A stretch of 64,000 nt of DNA from Candidatus Rifleibacteriota bacterium. Its GTDB lineage: Bacteria > Muiribacteriota > Ozemobacteria > Ozemobacterales > Ozemobacteraceae. This document shows, one piece after another, positions 24,752-34,186 of the stretch. The stretch spans positions 242,558 through 306,557 of the forward strand of contig JANJUX010000040.1 of NCBI GenBank assembly GCA_024710355.1, written 5' to 3'. Both the position numbers and the translations under genes were made by a program. Within the stretch, counting starts at the first letter, position 1. Each line of letters starts with the position of its first letter. The notes beneath the pieces were generated by a model. The model did not search any database. It was not told the origin of the DNA and saw only the letters and a program-made list of their open reading frames with translations.

Positions 24752-27637
24752 ATGAAATGGGTTTCAAGGCTGCCGGAGGCCGTGCGCAAGCACCCTCTGG
24801 CTTCTTTTTTGAGGGCTGCAATAAAAGCTCTCGCTATAGTGCTGCTGCCATGGTTTCTTTTGAGTGGTATCAGCAAATTTTTTGCATCTGAAACATATCT
24901 TGAACGACTTGCGCAGGCAAATGAAGAAATGACGGCCATGCTGTCGATGATCTCTTCGCAGTCTGAGACCAGACAGAGATTTGATGCCGAATTTAAAAGC
25001 CTGGTGGCGCTTCCTTATCCTTCAGATGTGTTCAGCAGGCGCCTGCAGCAGATTGTTACGGCTTATTCACAGACTCTTGATATTTACCTCTTCGACGGCT
25101 CTGGTGACTGTGTTGCTTTGCCTTTTCTCCCGACCCCGCCGCGGGCGGTAGCCAGGAGGTTTCTCGATTGCGTCATAAACCCGAAACTTGAGGCAAAATA
25201 CGCAAGGTTTGTCGAGCAGTTTTCTGGTTACCGGTCTGCCCACAAAAATCTGAATCAGAGCCCGGGTGAAATTATCAGAATCGGTTCTTCGCATGATCGA
25301 CAATGGGGAGGCTGGTTCAGATTGTCTGGAAAAGACGGGACAGACATGGGGCACCTGATTGTTTTTGTCAAAAAAAGCGGCATCGAAGGGGATGAAATGC
25401 TTAACAATGCCGTTATGCAGGCCAGATACAAGTTCGGGCGCAACTACTATTTTGCCTGGCAGGATCCGGTCAATTCTGAAAATTTGCGGCCCGATGCATC
25501 GGGTTTTGCTTCGGATACTCCCAGAATACTGGCAGAATTGCCATGGGGCGAGCGAAACTTTACCATCGACGGTTATCATGGCATAAAGATGTTTACCGAC
25601 AGCGGGCTGGTAATAGTCGCTCAGACAACTCAGCCGCTCGAAAAAAGTCAGCTGTTTGAGCGGGCGGCTTTTATTCTGAAAGTAATCCTGATTGTCATTT
25701 TTTTGATTCTTACACCTCTGATGATGGGAGTTACCCGGCTTTACCCAGGTCTGCGAATCAGAATTGCCTGTCTTTTTCTCCTCGGGGCCGGCATTCCGCT
25801 GACTTTGCTTATCTTTACGGGACTTGCCGACCGCAGCGATCAGGAAAAAGTTCTGGTCGACAACTGGCAAAAACGAGGTCTCGAAGAGCTCAACCTTATT
25901 GACGAGGGTATGATCGGCGATTACCGACAGATCGAGCATCGTTTTAAGAGCCACATTACCAGGACTTCCCGGTTGCCGGAGCCAGAATTCTCAAAGCAGC
26001 TTGCCGCAACCGGTCAACTTTTTGATCTGAAAAATATCTATCAGATTCTACTGGTAAGGCCTGATTCCGCGGTTTCTTACAACAGCGAAAACCCCGGAGG
26101 AAAAAAGAGCGGCGAGCGCGATTCGATGATGATCTACGGCCAGATGCTGCTCGAAATCATCAATGCGACCTATGATGAGGCGACACGCAAAACCAGCACC
26201 GACCTGTCTTCGGTCATCAACAATATGGGCGGCTGGATGGCAAGAGCTTTGATCCTCAGTTCGGGACGCGTTGGTGTCATGAATCTTCTTGGCAGCGTCA
26301 TGCCCACCTATGCCGATTTCTTTGTCGACGCCGATAATTATGCCAGGGCTATGGTTTTTGCTTTTATGCCGCAGAGCGCCATGCAGAGAAATTATCTTTT
26401 CAAAATAAGCAAAAGAAGAGAGGCGAGCATGTCGCCCCTGCAGGCGCGTTTTGCTGCTTTACCGGTTTCGGCCTCGCCATTCTGGCCGGCTTTTCCGAAG
26501 CGGGGCACTGCCTACGAGCCCGAACTGAAAAAACTTGCCGAGCAGGTTCTCAAGAGTGGCGTTCCGGCTCACGTAGTCACCGAAGTCCGGTCGAAAAAAT
26601 ATCTGCTGACAGCGATGCGCGGCAGTAATCTCGACGGTTACATTCTTGTCATGGCGCAGCCATACGATGTCATTGCCCGAAAAATTGACGTACTGCAGCG
26701 CAATCTGCAGATTCTAGCGGTTCTGGTAGTTTTTCTGGCATTTTTTTCAGCTCGGGTTACCTCTTCGCTGCTTTTACAGCCAGTCAGTCGGCTGCGAGAG
26801 GCTTTGGCTTCAATGGCTGCCGGCAATTTCCGCCTGCAGTTTTCAGGTGCAACCGTATCAGAATTTGATGCAATGCTTGGCAGCCTGAACCGAACCATGA
26901 GCAATCTGCAGGAACTCCAGGTCGCGAGAAGCGTTCAGGAAACCCTGTGGCCGGAAGAAGCCATCAACGGCACTGACTGGCATTTGTTTGGCCGTTGTGA
27001 CACTGCCACCGAGCTGGGTGGCGACCACTACGACTGGTTGAAATTGCCTGACGGACGCATTCTGCTTGTAATTGGTGATGCTACCGGGCATGGCATAGCT
27101 CCGGCGATGGTTCAGGCCTCGATCAAAGTCTGGCTGGCTCTGAATGCCGAAAAGGCTCAGAGCGCCGTAAGTCTGCTTGCCGAGATCAGCCGGCTTCATT
27201 TCAACTATGGTGCCAAAAGACTGTATATGACCTGCTGGCTTGGCTTTTTTGACCCGGCAACCGGTCACCTCGAATACGCTTCAGCCGGGCACCCATACCC
27301 GGTTATCGTCAGAAGCGACGGAAACACCGAAATTCTAAAACTTGCCGGCATGCCTCTCGGTATCAGGCAGAAAGCTACGGTTTCCGGTGACAGCCGGATT
27401 CTTGAAAAGGGCAGCAGCCTGATTCTTTACACAGACGGAATAATTGAAACAACCGATGCTAATAACCAGATGCTGGGCTTCGACGGATTTGCAGCTATCT
27501 GCGCCGGAATAGCCGGAATGTCGGCTGAAGCTGCCGTAGAAAAGATTTTAGCGCGCGCTGCCGAGTGGGGTCCTAAAAATGATGACCAGAGCGTCATAGT
27601 TCTGTGTCGGCAGCCAGAGGTGGGTGAAAAACAGTGA
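24752..27637 (+). CDS. very large membrane SpoIIE-type phosphatase with two external sensor regions (1)
   Basis: The 961-residue protein is anchored by helices at about 20-42, 304-325, 338-358 and 652-672. This predicts two separate extracytoplasmic regions (45-300 and 360-650). A HAMP region (about 673-725) leads to a C-terminal PP2C/SpoIIE phosphatase (745-955) with ELGGDHYDWL, VIGDATGHGIAPAMV and LILYTDGIIETTD; the aspartates are the metal ligands. Such phosphatases usually dephosphorylate anti-anti-sigma STAS proteins in partner-switching control, but no STAS or anti-sigma gene lies nearby. The stop overlaps the GTG of the next gene (GTGA). The Shine-Dalgarno is poor. Sensor ligands are unknown. 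Confidence 0.9.
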   Translation: MKWVSRLPEAVRKHPLASFLRAAIKALAIVLLPWFLLSGISKFFASETYLERLAQANEEMTAMLSMISSQSETRQRFDAEFKSLVALPYPSDVFSRRLQQIVTAYSQTLDIYLFDGSGDCVALPFLPTPPRAVARRFLDCVINPKLEAKYARFVEQFSGYRSAHKNLNQSPGEIIRIGSSHDRQWGGWFRLSGKDGTDMGHLIVFVKKSGIEGDEMLNNAVMQARYKFGRNYYFAWQDPVNSENLRPDASGFASDTPRILAELPWGERNFTIDGYHGIKMFTDSGLVIVAQTTQPLEKSQLFERAAFILKVILIVIFLILTPLMMGVTRLYPGLRIRIACLFLLGAGIPLTLLIFTGLADRSDQEKVLVDNWQKRGLEELNLIDEGMIGDYRQIEHRFKSHITRTSRLPEPEFSKQLAATGQLFDLKNIYQILLVRPDSAVSYNSENPGGKKSGERDSMMIYGQMLLEIINATYDEATRKTSTDLSSVINNMGGWMARALILSSGRVGVMNLLGSVMPTYADFFVDADNYARAMVFAFMPQSAMQRNYLFKISKRREASMSPLQARFAALPVSASPFWPAFPKRGTAYEPELKKLAEQVLKSGVPAHVVTEVRSKKYLLTAMRGSNLDGYILVMAQPYDVIARKIDVLQRNLQILAVLVVFLAFFSARVTSSLLLQPVSRLREALASMAAGNFRLQFSGATVSEFDAMLGSLNRTMSNLQELQVARSVQETLWPEEAINGTDWHLFGRCDTATELGGDHYDWLKLPDGRILLVIGDATGHGIAPAMVQASIKVWLALNAEKAQSAVSLLAEISRLHFNYGAKRLYMTCWLGFFDPATGHLEYASAGHPYPVIVRSDGNTEILKLAGMPLGIRQKATVSGDSRILEKGSSLILYTDGIIETTDANNQMLGFDGFAAICAGIAGMSAEAAVEKILARAAEWGPKNDDQSVIVLCRQPEVGEKQ

Positions 27638-30630
27638 AAAATACCAACTCGCGCCATGTTTACCTGCTGCTTCTGGCTCTGGCCTTTGTTGTCAACGCTT
27701 CTGTCGTGTACGTTTTCTGGAACCGCGACCTGCAGAATGCACGTCAGGCCGCCGGTTTACAGGTGCGCAGGCAGCTGGACCGTTTTCACTCTTCCTTTTC
27801 TTTTGAAAAGGTTTTTGTCGGGATTTTTCACGATCTTTTTCAACGTTCCGGCAGTGAGCCGGCAAAATCTTTCGAAGAGCTTATCGCCGGCTGGAAGTCT
27901 GATTATCTTCTGCCGGCAGATTCATGCGAAGTGATATTTTACAAGGGGCATGAGCCCTTGAATTGCAGCGAAAGTGATCGCGAAGAATTCAGATTTTTAT
28001 TTTCCAGAATTGCCTGCGATAAATTTCGCAAATACAGAACCGAAGGCCAGGAGAAGAATCGGCTGGTAAAAATGCTCAACGGTGGTGTCGGCTTCGAGAG
28101 GCTTGAGGCAAAGCCCGGGCAGTTGCGGCGCATTAATATCAGCACCCACCGAAGTTATGCCGTCTGGTTTACCCGCGGGGAGACCCCTGGAATCAAGGCT
28201 GATGGCATGCTTGTTCTTTTTCATAACGCTTTTGTTAATGAACCTATGCTCGCAGAGACCCTTTTTAAAAGACTGAACGCCGATAAAAATCGCTTCGGGT
28301 ATCTCAACCAGAATGATGTCAAACGCTCGTTTTCGTTGCCAGGCATCAATTCCACGGCATTAGTGGCTGAAATCAAAAAAACGGCCGGCGCCAGCGGCCT
28401 GGTTCAGCTTGTCTGCAACGGCAAAGATCTTATGGTCAGGCTAAGCCCCGATGGTCACATATTTTACGCTGTCGATGCAGAGGTTGCTGTTCCTTTGCCA
28501 TTCTGGTCTCTGGCACTGTTTTTTTTCTGGCTGCCGGTAATGTTGAATTCAATGCTGAAGGCCGAGCCCGAATTCAGATTGTCTCTCCATACACTGCTTG
28601 CTTTTGTGGTTATCGTCAGTATGGCTTTACCGACCATTGCAATTGGTTTTTACTGGGATGCTTTCATCGCATCACGTCGTCAGTCTCTGAAAATCGAGGC
28701 TTCAGATCGCCTGCAACAGCACCTGATTCAAATAGACTCCAGTTTTCAGCAGACTTTCAGACAAAACCGCAAAGTTTTCCGTGATCTGGTCCAGCTTCTC
28801 GATAAACGACCGGAAAATCTGCAGGCGTTTATCGACAGATCGGTCAAGCTCGAAATCGACGGCATGTTCGATGCCTGTATGCTTATCAATGCAGAGGGGC
28901 AGTTTGTCAGACCCTATGCGGCTTCGACCTACGCTGTCAGACGCATGGCTTTTTACCCGAAGGCTTATCGTAAGAAGGCTCTTGAACAGTTTTTCGCCTG
29001 GGGCTGGGTGCCGTTTGACCTCGAGGCTTCTTATGCTCTCGAAACACCCACCGAAGACCTTGATGTCAATGAGTTTGTCTCGCTGATGCCCTCTCAGGGC
29101 AAGTCAGCCTACACCGGTTTTGCAGGATTCACTGCAAAAGATCTGATTAAAATGCACAACAGCAAAATTGATGGCGACTCTGCTGCGGGCAAAGACGGGG
29201 TTTCGAGCATGGTTATGTCTTCGCTGATCGAAGGCAATGGCGAAAACCCGGTCGCCAGAATCTATCAGAGTCTCGGTGATTTTTTTGACTTCGGTTTTGG
29301 CGCCAATCAGTCTATCAATTTTGTCGATCTGATCAAGGACCGCAACGGTCGGGCAACCCATTGCCTCATTCTGTTTTCCGGGCAATATAACTTTTCCGGC
29401 CGGTTTTTTGACCAGCTTTTTACAAGTGCCGACAGATGGCCTGCCGGTGTGACTTATATGGCAGTCACCGACCGTCTATTCAACGTAAATTATCCCTGGC
29501 TCGATATGTGGAAACGGGCAGGCCGACTTCTCGCCCTGATGCAGCCGCCGCGCAAAACCCATGTTGAAGAAGTGATGATCAATGGCAAACCCCATCTGCT
29601 GGCGGCCTACGTTGCCAGGCGCTTTGACGGTTACGTTTTGACTGCGGCTCTGCCATTGTCTGAAATAGAAAAAAAGCTGGTGCTGTTGCGCGATAAAATG
29701 CTATTCGCCGGCCTTCTGGTTGCCGCAACATTTGCCTTCGTTATTATCCGTATTTACTACGGTATTATGGTGCCGGCCGGCGAAGTCATGAAGGGAGTCA
29801 GAGCCTTTGCCTGCCGCAATCATTCATACAGAATTTCGATAACGACAAATGACGAATGGGAGCAGCTGGGGGAGACTTTTAACAGCTCGCTCGAAAGCCT
29901 CAAGGAACTTGAGGTTGCTCATTTCGTGCAGACCTGCATTCTCCCGGCCGGCGAAATTACTGCCGCAGGTGCCGTGTTCGCCGGTAGAACAGTGCCTGCC
30001 GATGACGTGGGTGGCGATTATTATGACGCATTCATCAGTGAGAATGGCGAGATAACTTTTATTGCCGGCGATGTTTCCGGCCACTCGATCTCGGCTGCTC
30101 TGGTAGTTTCAATGGCCCGTGCCGGGTTTGCCGCTTTGTTCGACAGCGGCGTAAAAATGCCTGATGAGCTGTTTGTCAGGTTCAATCAGCTGATGCTTGA
30201 ACACCTGCGGCGGGTAAAAATGATGACCTGTTTTGCCGGCCATATCGACCGCAACGGGATTCTCACCTGCAGCAATGCCGGACAGGCTTTCCCGCTTATG
30301 ATAAGCGACGATGGCAGTGTGACATTCATCAAGTTGATTGGCTACCCTCTTGGAGTTGCGAAAAGAAAGACTTACAAGGCCGAAAAGATAAGTCTGCCGG
30401 CACGTTGCCGCCTGGTGATGTTCAGTGACGGAGTCGTCGAAGCAATGAATGATCGTGGTGAGCAGTTCGGTTATGATCGTCTTGAGGCGCTGGTAAAACA
30501 GCTGGGTCTGAACTGCAGCCGGGAAGAATTTTTTGCCGGAATCTATGGTGCGGTGAAAGAATTTTCCGGCACGGTGCCCTGGGGCGATGACGTCACCGTC
30601 GCTCTTCTCGATTACCAGAAACCCGCGTGA
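27634..30630 (+). CDS. very large membrane SpoIIE-type phosphatase with two external sensor regions (2)
   Basis: The 998-residue protein repeats the neighbour's architecture: transmembrane helices at about 9-29, 287-305, 319-340 and 688-710, two external regions (30-286 and 341-687), a HAMP-like linker, then a SpoIIE/PP2C domain (782-995). The phosphatase shows DDVGGDYYDAF, AGDVSGHSISAALV and LVMFSDGVVEAM, all metal-binding positions present. The sensor parts have diverged strongly from those of the first copy. The GTG start lies within the preceding stop, so the two products are probably made in near-equal amounts, which would suit a heteromeric or opposing pair. That pairing is an inference. 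Confidence 0.9.
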   Translation: MKNTNSRHVYLLLLALAFVVNASVVYVFWNRDLQNARQAAGLQVRRQLDRFHSSFSFEKVFVGIFHDLFQRSGSEPAKSFEELIAGWKSDYLLPADSCEVIFYKGHEPLNCSESDREEFRFLFSRIACDKFRKYRTEGQEKNRLVKMLNGGVGFERLEAKPGQLRRINISTHRSYAVWFTRGETPGIKADGMLVLFHNAFVNEPMLAETLFKRLNADKNRFGYLNQNDVKRSFSLPGINSTALVAEIKKTAGASGLVQLVCNGKDLMVRLSPDGHIFYAVDAEVAVPLPFWSLALFFFWLPVMLNSMLKAEPEFRLSLHTLLAFVVIVSMALPTIAIGFYWDAFIASRRQSLKIEASDRLQQHLIQIDSSFQQTFRQNRKVFRDLVQLLDKRPENLQAFIDRSVKLEIDGMFDACMLINAEGQFVRPYAASTYAVRRMAFYPKAYRKKALEQFFAWGWVPFDLEASYALETPTEDLDVNEFVSLMPSQGKSAYTGFAGFTAKDLIKMHNSKIDGDSAAGKDGVSSMVMSSLIEGNGENPVARIYQSLGDFFDFGFGANQSINFVDLIKDRNGRATHCLILFSGQYNFSGRFFDQLFTSADRWPAGVTYMAVTDRLFNVNYPWLDMWKRAGRLLALMQPPRKTHVEEVMINGKPHLLAAYVARRFDGYVLTAALPLSEIEKKLVLLRDKMLFAGLLVAATFAFVIIRIYYGIMVPAGEVMKGVRAFACRNHSYRISITTNDEWEQLGETFNSSLESLKELEVAHFVQTCILPAGEITAAGAVFAGRTVPADDVGGDYYDAFISENGEITFIAGDVSGHSISAALVVSMARAGFAALFDSGVKMPDELFVRFNQLMLEHLRRVKMMTCFAGHIDRNGILTCSNAGQAFPLMISDDGSVTFIKLIGYPLGVAKRKTYKAEKISLPARCRLVMFSDGVVEAMNDRGEQFGYDRLEALVKQLGLNCSREEFFAGIYGAVKEFSGTVPWGDDVTVALLDYQKPA

Positions 30631-30648
30631 GCCGTTGTATGTCGGGTA

Positions 30649-30678
30649 TTGCTTTTCTGGGCAGTTTTAACCTATAAT
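30649..30678 (+). promoter_or_regulatory. promoter with perfect TATAAT just ahead of resB
   Basis: TTGCTT (30649-30654), an 18-nt spacer and TATAAT (30673-30678) place transcription initiation about 30685, only a few bases before ATG 30688. This would make the message leaderless. Confidence 0.45.
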
Positions 30679-30687
30679 CCGCATGTC

Positions 30688-32208
30688 ATGAGAACAATAC
30701 TCAAACTTCTTGTTTCACTTAAATCAGCTGTTGCTCTGATCACCTTTCTGACCCTGCTGTCGATGCTCGGCACCTTCGTGCCCCAGAACCTCGAGGCAGC
30801 GGTCTATCTGCAGCGTTACCCGACGGTCGGGCACTGGATTCTCGCGCTTGGCTTCGACGACATGTTTCGCAGTATTATTTATCAGGCCTGTCTGTGGCTG
30901 CTCTCGCTTTCTACGCTTGTCTGCATTCTCACGCGCTGGAAAAGCACTTCAAAGCGACTTTTTAAGAGGCTTGAAAATGTTGAAAAAGCTGAAATAATGG
31001 CTTTTGCTGCCGGTCGCAGCTTTTCTGGTGATCTTGCCGCCGACTGGCAAAATCAGTATCCCGGCTTTAAAACTGACGATGACGGAGTTTTGATCGGTCT
31101 GCGCGCTTCCGGACGCATGTCGCTTCTGGGCGGCATGTTTATTCATATCGGGCTGCTTGCCGTTCTTGCCGGTGGCCTGATCGGAGTTTTTCTCGGCGTC
31201 GAAACCTCTTTACATGGTCGTAAAGGTGAAAACGTCGTAATCCCGCCCCTGGAAGCGCTTCGGGCTGGCCGCAATGCTGACCGAATCAGCCGCGTGGCCC
31301 GCAACATCAGAACCTTTTCTCCGAATGATCCCCGGCTCGAACAGATGCGCCAGCAGGTCGAGGCTCTGCATAAAAAATATGCCGAAGGCATGGCCAGCCC
31401 GGCATTTTCTATCGCTTTTGATGAATTGTGGGTTGAGCATTACGAAAACGATGCGGGTCATCAGCAGGGTGTCAGGAGCTGGAACTCAAGAGTTCGTTTT
31501 ATTGACTCTGAGAGCCAGTCTGATGCGATGGTTATCAGAGTGAATCAACCGGTCAGTCATAACGAGTTTACTTTCTATCAGGCCAGCTGGAACAAATATT
31601 ATTCAAAGGTTCGCCTGAGCGTCACTCATCTGCCAGGCATCAGCGGCTGGCTTGATTATCAGCCCACAGCCAGCTTTCCGCAGACACTTGAACTGACTTT
31701 GAACCAGCCGGTTAAGCCGGCATGGGCATCTTTTACGTTCGTCATGCAGGACTTCATGCCTGATTTCCGGGTCATGGACGGCAGGTTCGTTTCTGTTTCG
31801 AGTGAGCTGAACAACCCGGCCGCGATGATCGTTGCATTTGATGAGTCTGAAAAGGTCGTCGGGCGTGCCTGGGCTTTCCCGGAAGATCGCGCGATGCTGG
31901 CCAGCCACGTTTCAAGCCTGCCATTTCTTTTTACTTTCAATTCTGCCGAAGCTGAGTTCGAAAGCACTCTGCAGATGGCTCACGACCCGGGTAAGCCGGT
32001 TGTCTGGCTTGGCTGCCTGCTTTTTACTCTCGGCATGATAATGAGCTTCTACGTAGCTTATCGCGAAGACTGGGTTGTCGTTTTCCCTGACGGCACTGTA
32101 AGAATAGCCATAGCCGGTAACCGGCCTGCTCACATGCTTGTCGGTGATCTCGACCGGATTCAGAACCAGCTGACCCACAAACAACAGGAAACCGCCACAA
32201 ATGAATGA
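30688..32208 (+). CDS. resB: ResB-like cytochrome c biogenesis protein (CcsB/Ccs1)
   Basis: The 506-residue inner-membrane protein carries the ResB pattern: an N-terminal LVSLKSAVALITFL and LLSMLGTFVPQN, helices near 10-30, 70-90, 152-175 and 448-470, and a large periplasmic region between the last two. ResB with CcsA forms System II synthase, which delivers haem to apocytochrome c. ATG 30688 is chosen because ResB proteins start at MRTILKLL-like sequence; the frame extends to a TTG at 30649 with no clear site. No Shine-Dalgarno precedes 30688 and TATAAT lies 9 nt upstream, suggesting leaderless translation. It overlaps ccsA by 8 nt. Confidence 0.9.
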   Translation: MRTILKLLVSLKSAVALITFLTLLSMLGTFVPQNLEAAVYLQRYPTVGHWILALGFDDMFRSIIYQACLWLLSLSTLVCILTRWKSTSKRLFKRLENVEKAEIMAFAAGRSFSGDLAADWQNQYPGFKTDDDGVLIGLRASGRMSLLGGMFIHIGLLAVLAGGLIGVFLGVETSLHGRKGENVVIPPLEALRAGRNADRISRVARNIRTFSPNDPRLEQMRQQVEALHKKYAEGMASPAFSIAFDELWVEHYENDAGHQQGVRSWNSRVRFIDSESQSDAMVIRVNQPVSHNEFTFYQASWNKYYSKVRLSVTHLPGISGWLDYQPTASFPQTLELTLNQPVKPAWASFTFVMQDFMPDFRVMDGRFVSVSSELNNPAAMIVAFDESEKVVGRAWAFPEDRAMLASHVSSLPFLFTFNSAEAEFESTLQMAHDPGKPVVWLGCLLFTLGMIMSFYVAYREDWVVVFPDGTVRIAIAGNRPAHMLVGDLDRIQNQLTHKQQETATNE

Positions 32209-33250
32209 AACCAGTATTTTTACCCTGTCGATGTTTTGCTATCTTGCCGCATTTGCCTTAAACAGTGCCTCATTGAGTCTTGAGCGGCAGAAGCTGCATA
32301 CTTACGGCCGCGCATTTAACTGGCTCGGCATAACCGCAGCAGTTATCGCTCTCGGAATGCGCTGGCACAGCGCCGGGCATCCGCCGCTTTCAAACATGTA
32401 TGAATCACTGGTGACCCTGTCGACGCTCATCGTTCTGGTCGGCCAGATTTTTACGGCCTCTCAGCCGCTGCCGGTTCTTGAGGCGGGGGCAAGTGTCGGG
32501 GCCGTTCTGATGATTGGCGTTGCTTCTGTTTTTTCTTCTGATATCAGGCCTCTGATTCCCGCCCTGCAATCATACTGGCTGCATCTGCATGTCTCTTTGG
32601 CATTTGTTGGTGAGGCCTGTTTTGCCGTAGCCTTCATTCTAAGTTATCTGTTCTGCCTCCGCCGCATTCTTGGCGATGCCTCCGGCCGCACCGATTTTTC
32701 TGACAGTCGCGAAAAGCTTGCCTGTTATTCGGTTGTCGTGGGTCTGCCGGTTGTTTTTATCGGCGGCATGGCTCTTCTGGCCAGACACCTCAGCAGTCAT
32801 CCCATGTATGTAGACCGCTGGCACAACATTGTTTTCTGGGTAATTATTCCGTCAATCCTTGCCGTCATTGCTGTCGCAGTGATGGCCTGGCTGTTTCGAG
32901 GTGCCCTGGGTCGCGGCGCCGAGCGCTGGCTGCCCGATAACATAATACTCGACAACCTGATCTATCGGGCAATTGCCCTTGGCTACCCGCTGTTCACCGT
33001 CGGCGGGCTGATTTTTGGCATGGTCTGGGCGAACAAGGCCTGGGGCCGCTACTGGGGCTGGGATCCAAAAGAAACCTGGGCCCTGATAACTTTTCTTGTT
33101 TATTCAATCTACCTGCATGTAAGGCTTGCCCGCGGCTGGAGCGGAACCTGGACCGCCTGCCTTTCAGTCGCAGGTTTCATCGTCACCATGTTCACCCTCT
33201 TCGGGGTCAATTTCCTCATCAGCAGCCTCCATTCCTACGCCGGCTCCTGA
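32201..33250 (+). CDS. ccsA: CcsA/ResC-type cytochrome c assembly protein
   Basis: The 349-residue polytopic inner-membrane protein has the tryptophan-rich haem-handling motif WGRYWGWDPKETWAL, conserved histidines such as MRWHSAGHPPLSNMYESL, and a C-terminus VNFLISSLHSYAGS usual for the family. It pairs with ResB as the haem exporter/ligase of System II. Translation is coupled by an 8-nt overlap with resB. Its last 87 nt are antisense to the tail of the convergent gene 33164-34186. Other System II parts (thiol reductases) are not in the window. Confidence 0.94.
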   Translation: MNETSIFTLSMFCYLAAFALNSASLSLERQKLHTYGRAFNWLGITAAVIALGMRWHSAGHPPLSNMYESLVTLSTLIVLVGQIFTASQPLPVLEAGASVGAVLMIGVASVFSSDIRPLIPALQSYWLHLHVSLAFVGEACFAVAFILSYLFCLRRILGDASGRTDFSDSREKLACYSVVVGLPVVFIGGMALLARHLSSHPMYVDRWHNIVFWVIIPSILAVIAVAVMAWLFRGALGRGAERWLPDNIILDNLIYRAIALGYPLFTVGGLIFGMVWANKAWGRYWGWDPKETWALITFLVYSIYLHVRLARGWSGTWTACLSVAGFIVTMFTLFGVNFLISSLHSYAGS

Positions 33251-34186
33251 TTCTTCCTGTTCTGCAGCCACATCTTGCTGCCCGTTGTCTGTCTGCCACC
33301 TGCTCCAGAAAAGGTGAGCAAGAAATTCCCATGCTTCCTCGACGCAGAAATCTTTGTTCCATTCGATTTCAGGGTGCAGATCGGGCTGGTAGAATTCACT
33401 GAAAAGTGAGAATTCCGGCAGGCTGGCGATGTGTTCCGGCAGATACTCAGCCGTATCCCAGATTTTTTCGACAGCCAGAGCGGCTGCCGCGAGAAAGTCG
33501 GTTTTGCGTGTCTGCACGGGTTGGGTAGCGTCGATCAGGTGCATGGGCAGGCGCGGGTGCAGCCATGCTTTTTTTCTGCCTGGAAAAGCGATCATATTGT
33601 TCTGTAACAGAACCTTTACGATTTGTTCTGGCAGAGCCGCGAACTCATCTGCGGAAAGCCCGCACCGAAGACTTTTCAGCAGAGCGATAAGCTTGTCGGC
33701 AGGCAGCCCGGTTGTGATACAGATGCGGTTGAAAACTTCCTGCGGTGACAGGTGCAGTTGCATTGGACCGAAGCAAAGCCATAACCCTGGTCTTTCCTGG
33801 GCATCCCAGAATTTGAAAATGGCGTGCTCAGGGGCAAAAAACAGACGACAGCCCGCAAGGCTTATTTCGTCATATTTGTTGGCAAGTTCATAGATCATCG
33901 CTGCAGCAAGATCTTCGTTCTGCAGCAGGGTTTCGATTATAGCGTGCCTTTCCTGACGGGTTGCCTTTTCCTTGACGTGCAGATAGGCGTTCAGCAGGGC
34001 ATTATAGTTCTCGCTTCGTTCTGAAAAGGTGTACTCGGCGATTTTGCGCAACAGCGCGAGAAGCTGCGGGCGTCTGCCGAGACGGCTGGCCATTCCCTGA
34101 AATGCCTTGAGCGACACCGCCATGACCGGGTATTTGTGCTCAGACCAGAGAAATTCATAAATGCCGCGATGCGAGGGCTGGAGCAT
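33164..34186 (-). CDS. unknown protein with acidic tail antisense to ccsA
   Basis: This 340-residue cytosolic protein matches no family I know. It is largely helical (about 1-290), with PQLLALLRKIAEYTF, AMIYELANKYDEISL and RPGLWLCFGPMQLHL. The final ~30 residues are low-complexity and strongly acidic (EEIDPEEGEHGDDE) and are coded by the strand opposite the conserved ccsA 3' end, so this tail probably arose by overprinting after stop loss. ATG 34186 directly follows the TAA of the upstream propeller gene, implying coupled translation. Confidence 0.75.
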   Translation of the reverse strand: MLQPSHRGIYEFLWSEHKYPVMAVSLKAFQGMASRLGRRPQLLALLRKIAEYTFSERSENYNALLNAYLHVKEKATRQERHAIIETLLQNEDLAAAMIYELANKYDEISLAGCRLFFAPEHAIFKFWDAQERPGLWLCFGPMQLHLSPQEVFNRICITTGLPADKLIALLKSLRCGLSADEFAALPEQIVKVLLQNNMIAFPGRKKAWLHPRLPMHLIDATQPVQTRKTDFLAAAALAVEKIWDTAEYLPEHIASLPEFSLFSEFYQPDLHPEIEWNKDFCVEEAWEFLAHLFWSRWQTDNGQQDVAAEQEESGAGVGMEAADEEIDPEEGEHGDDETCD

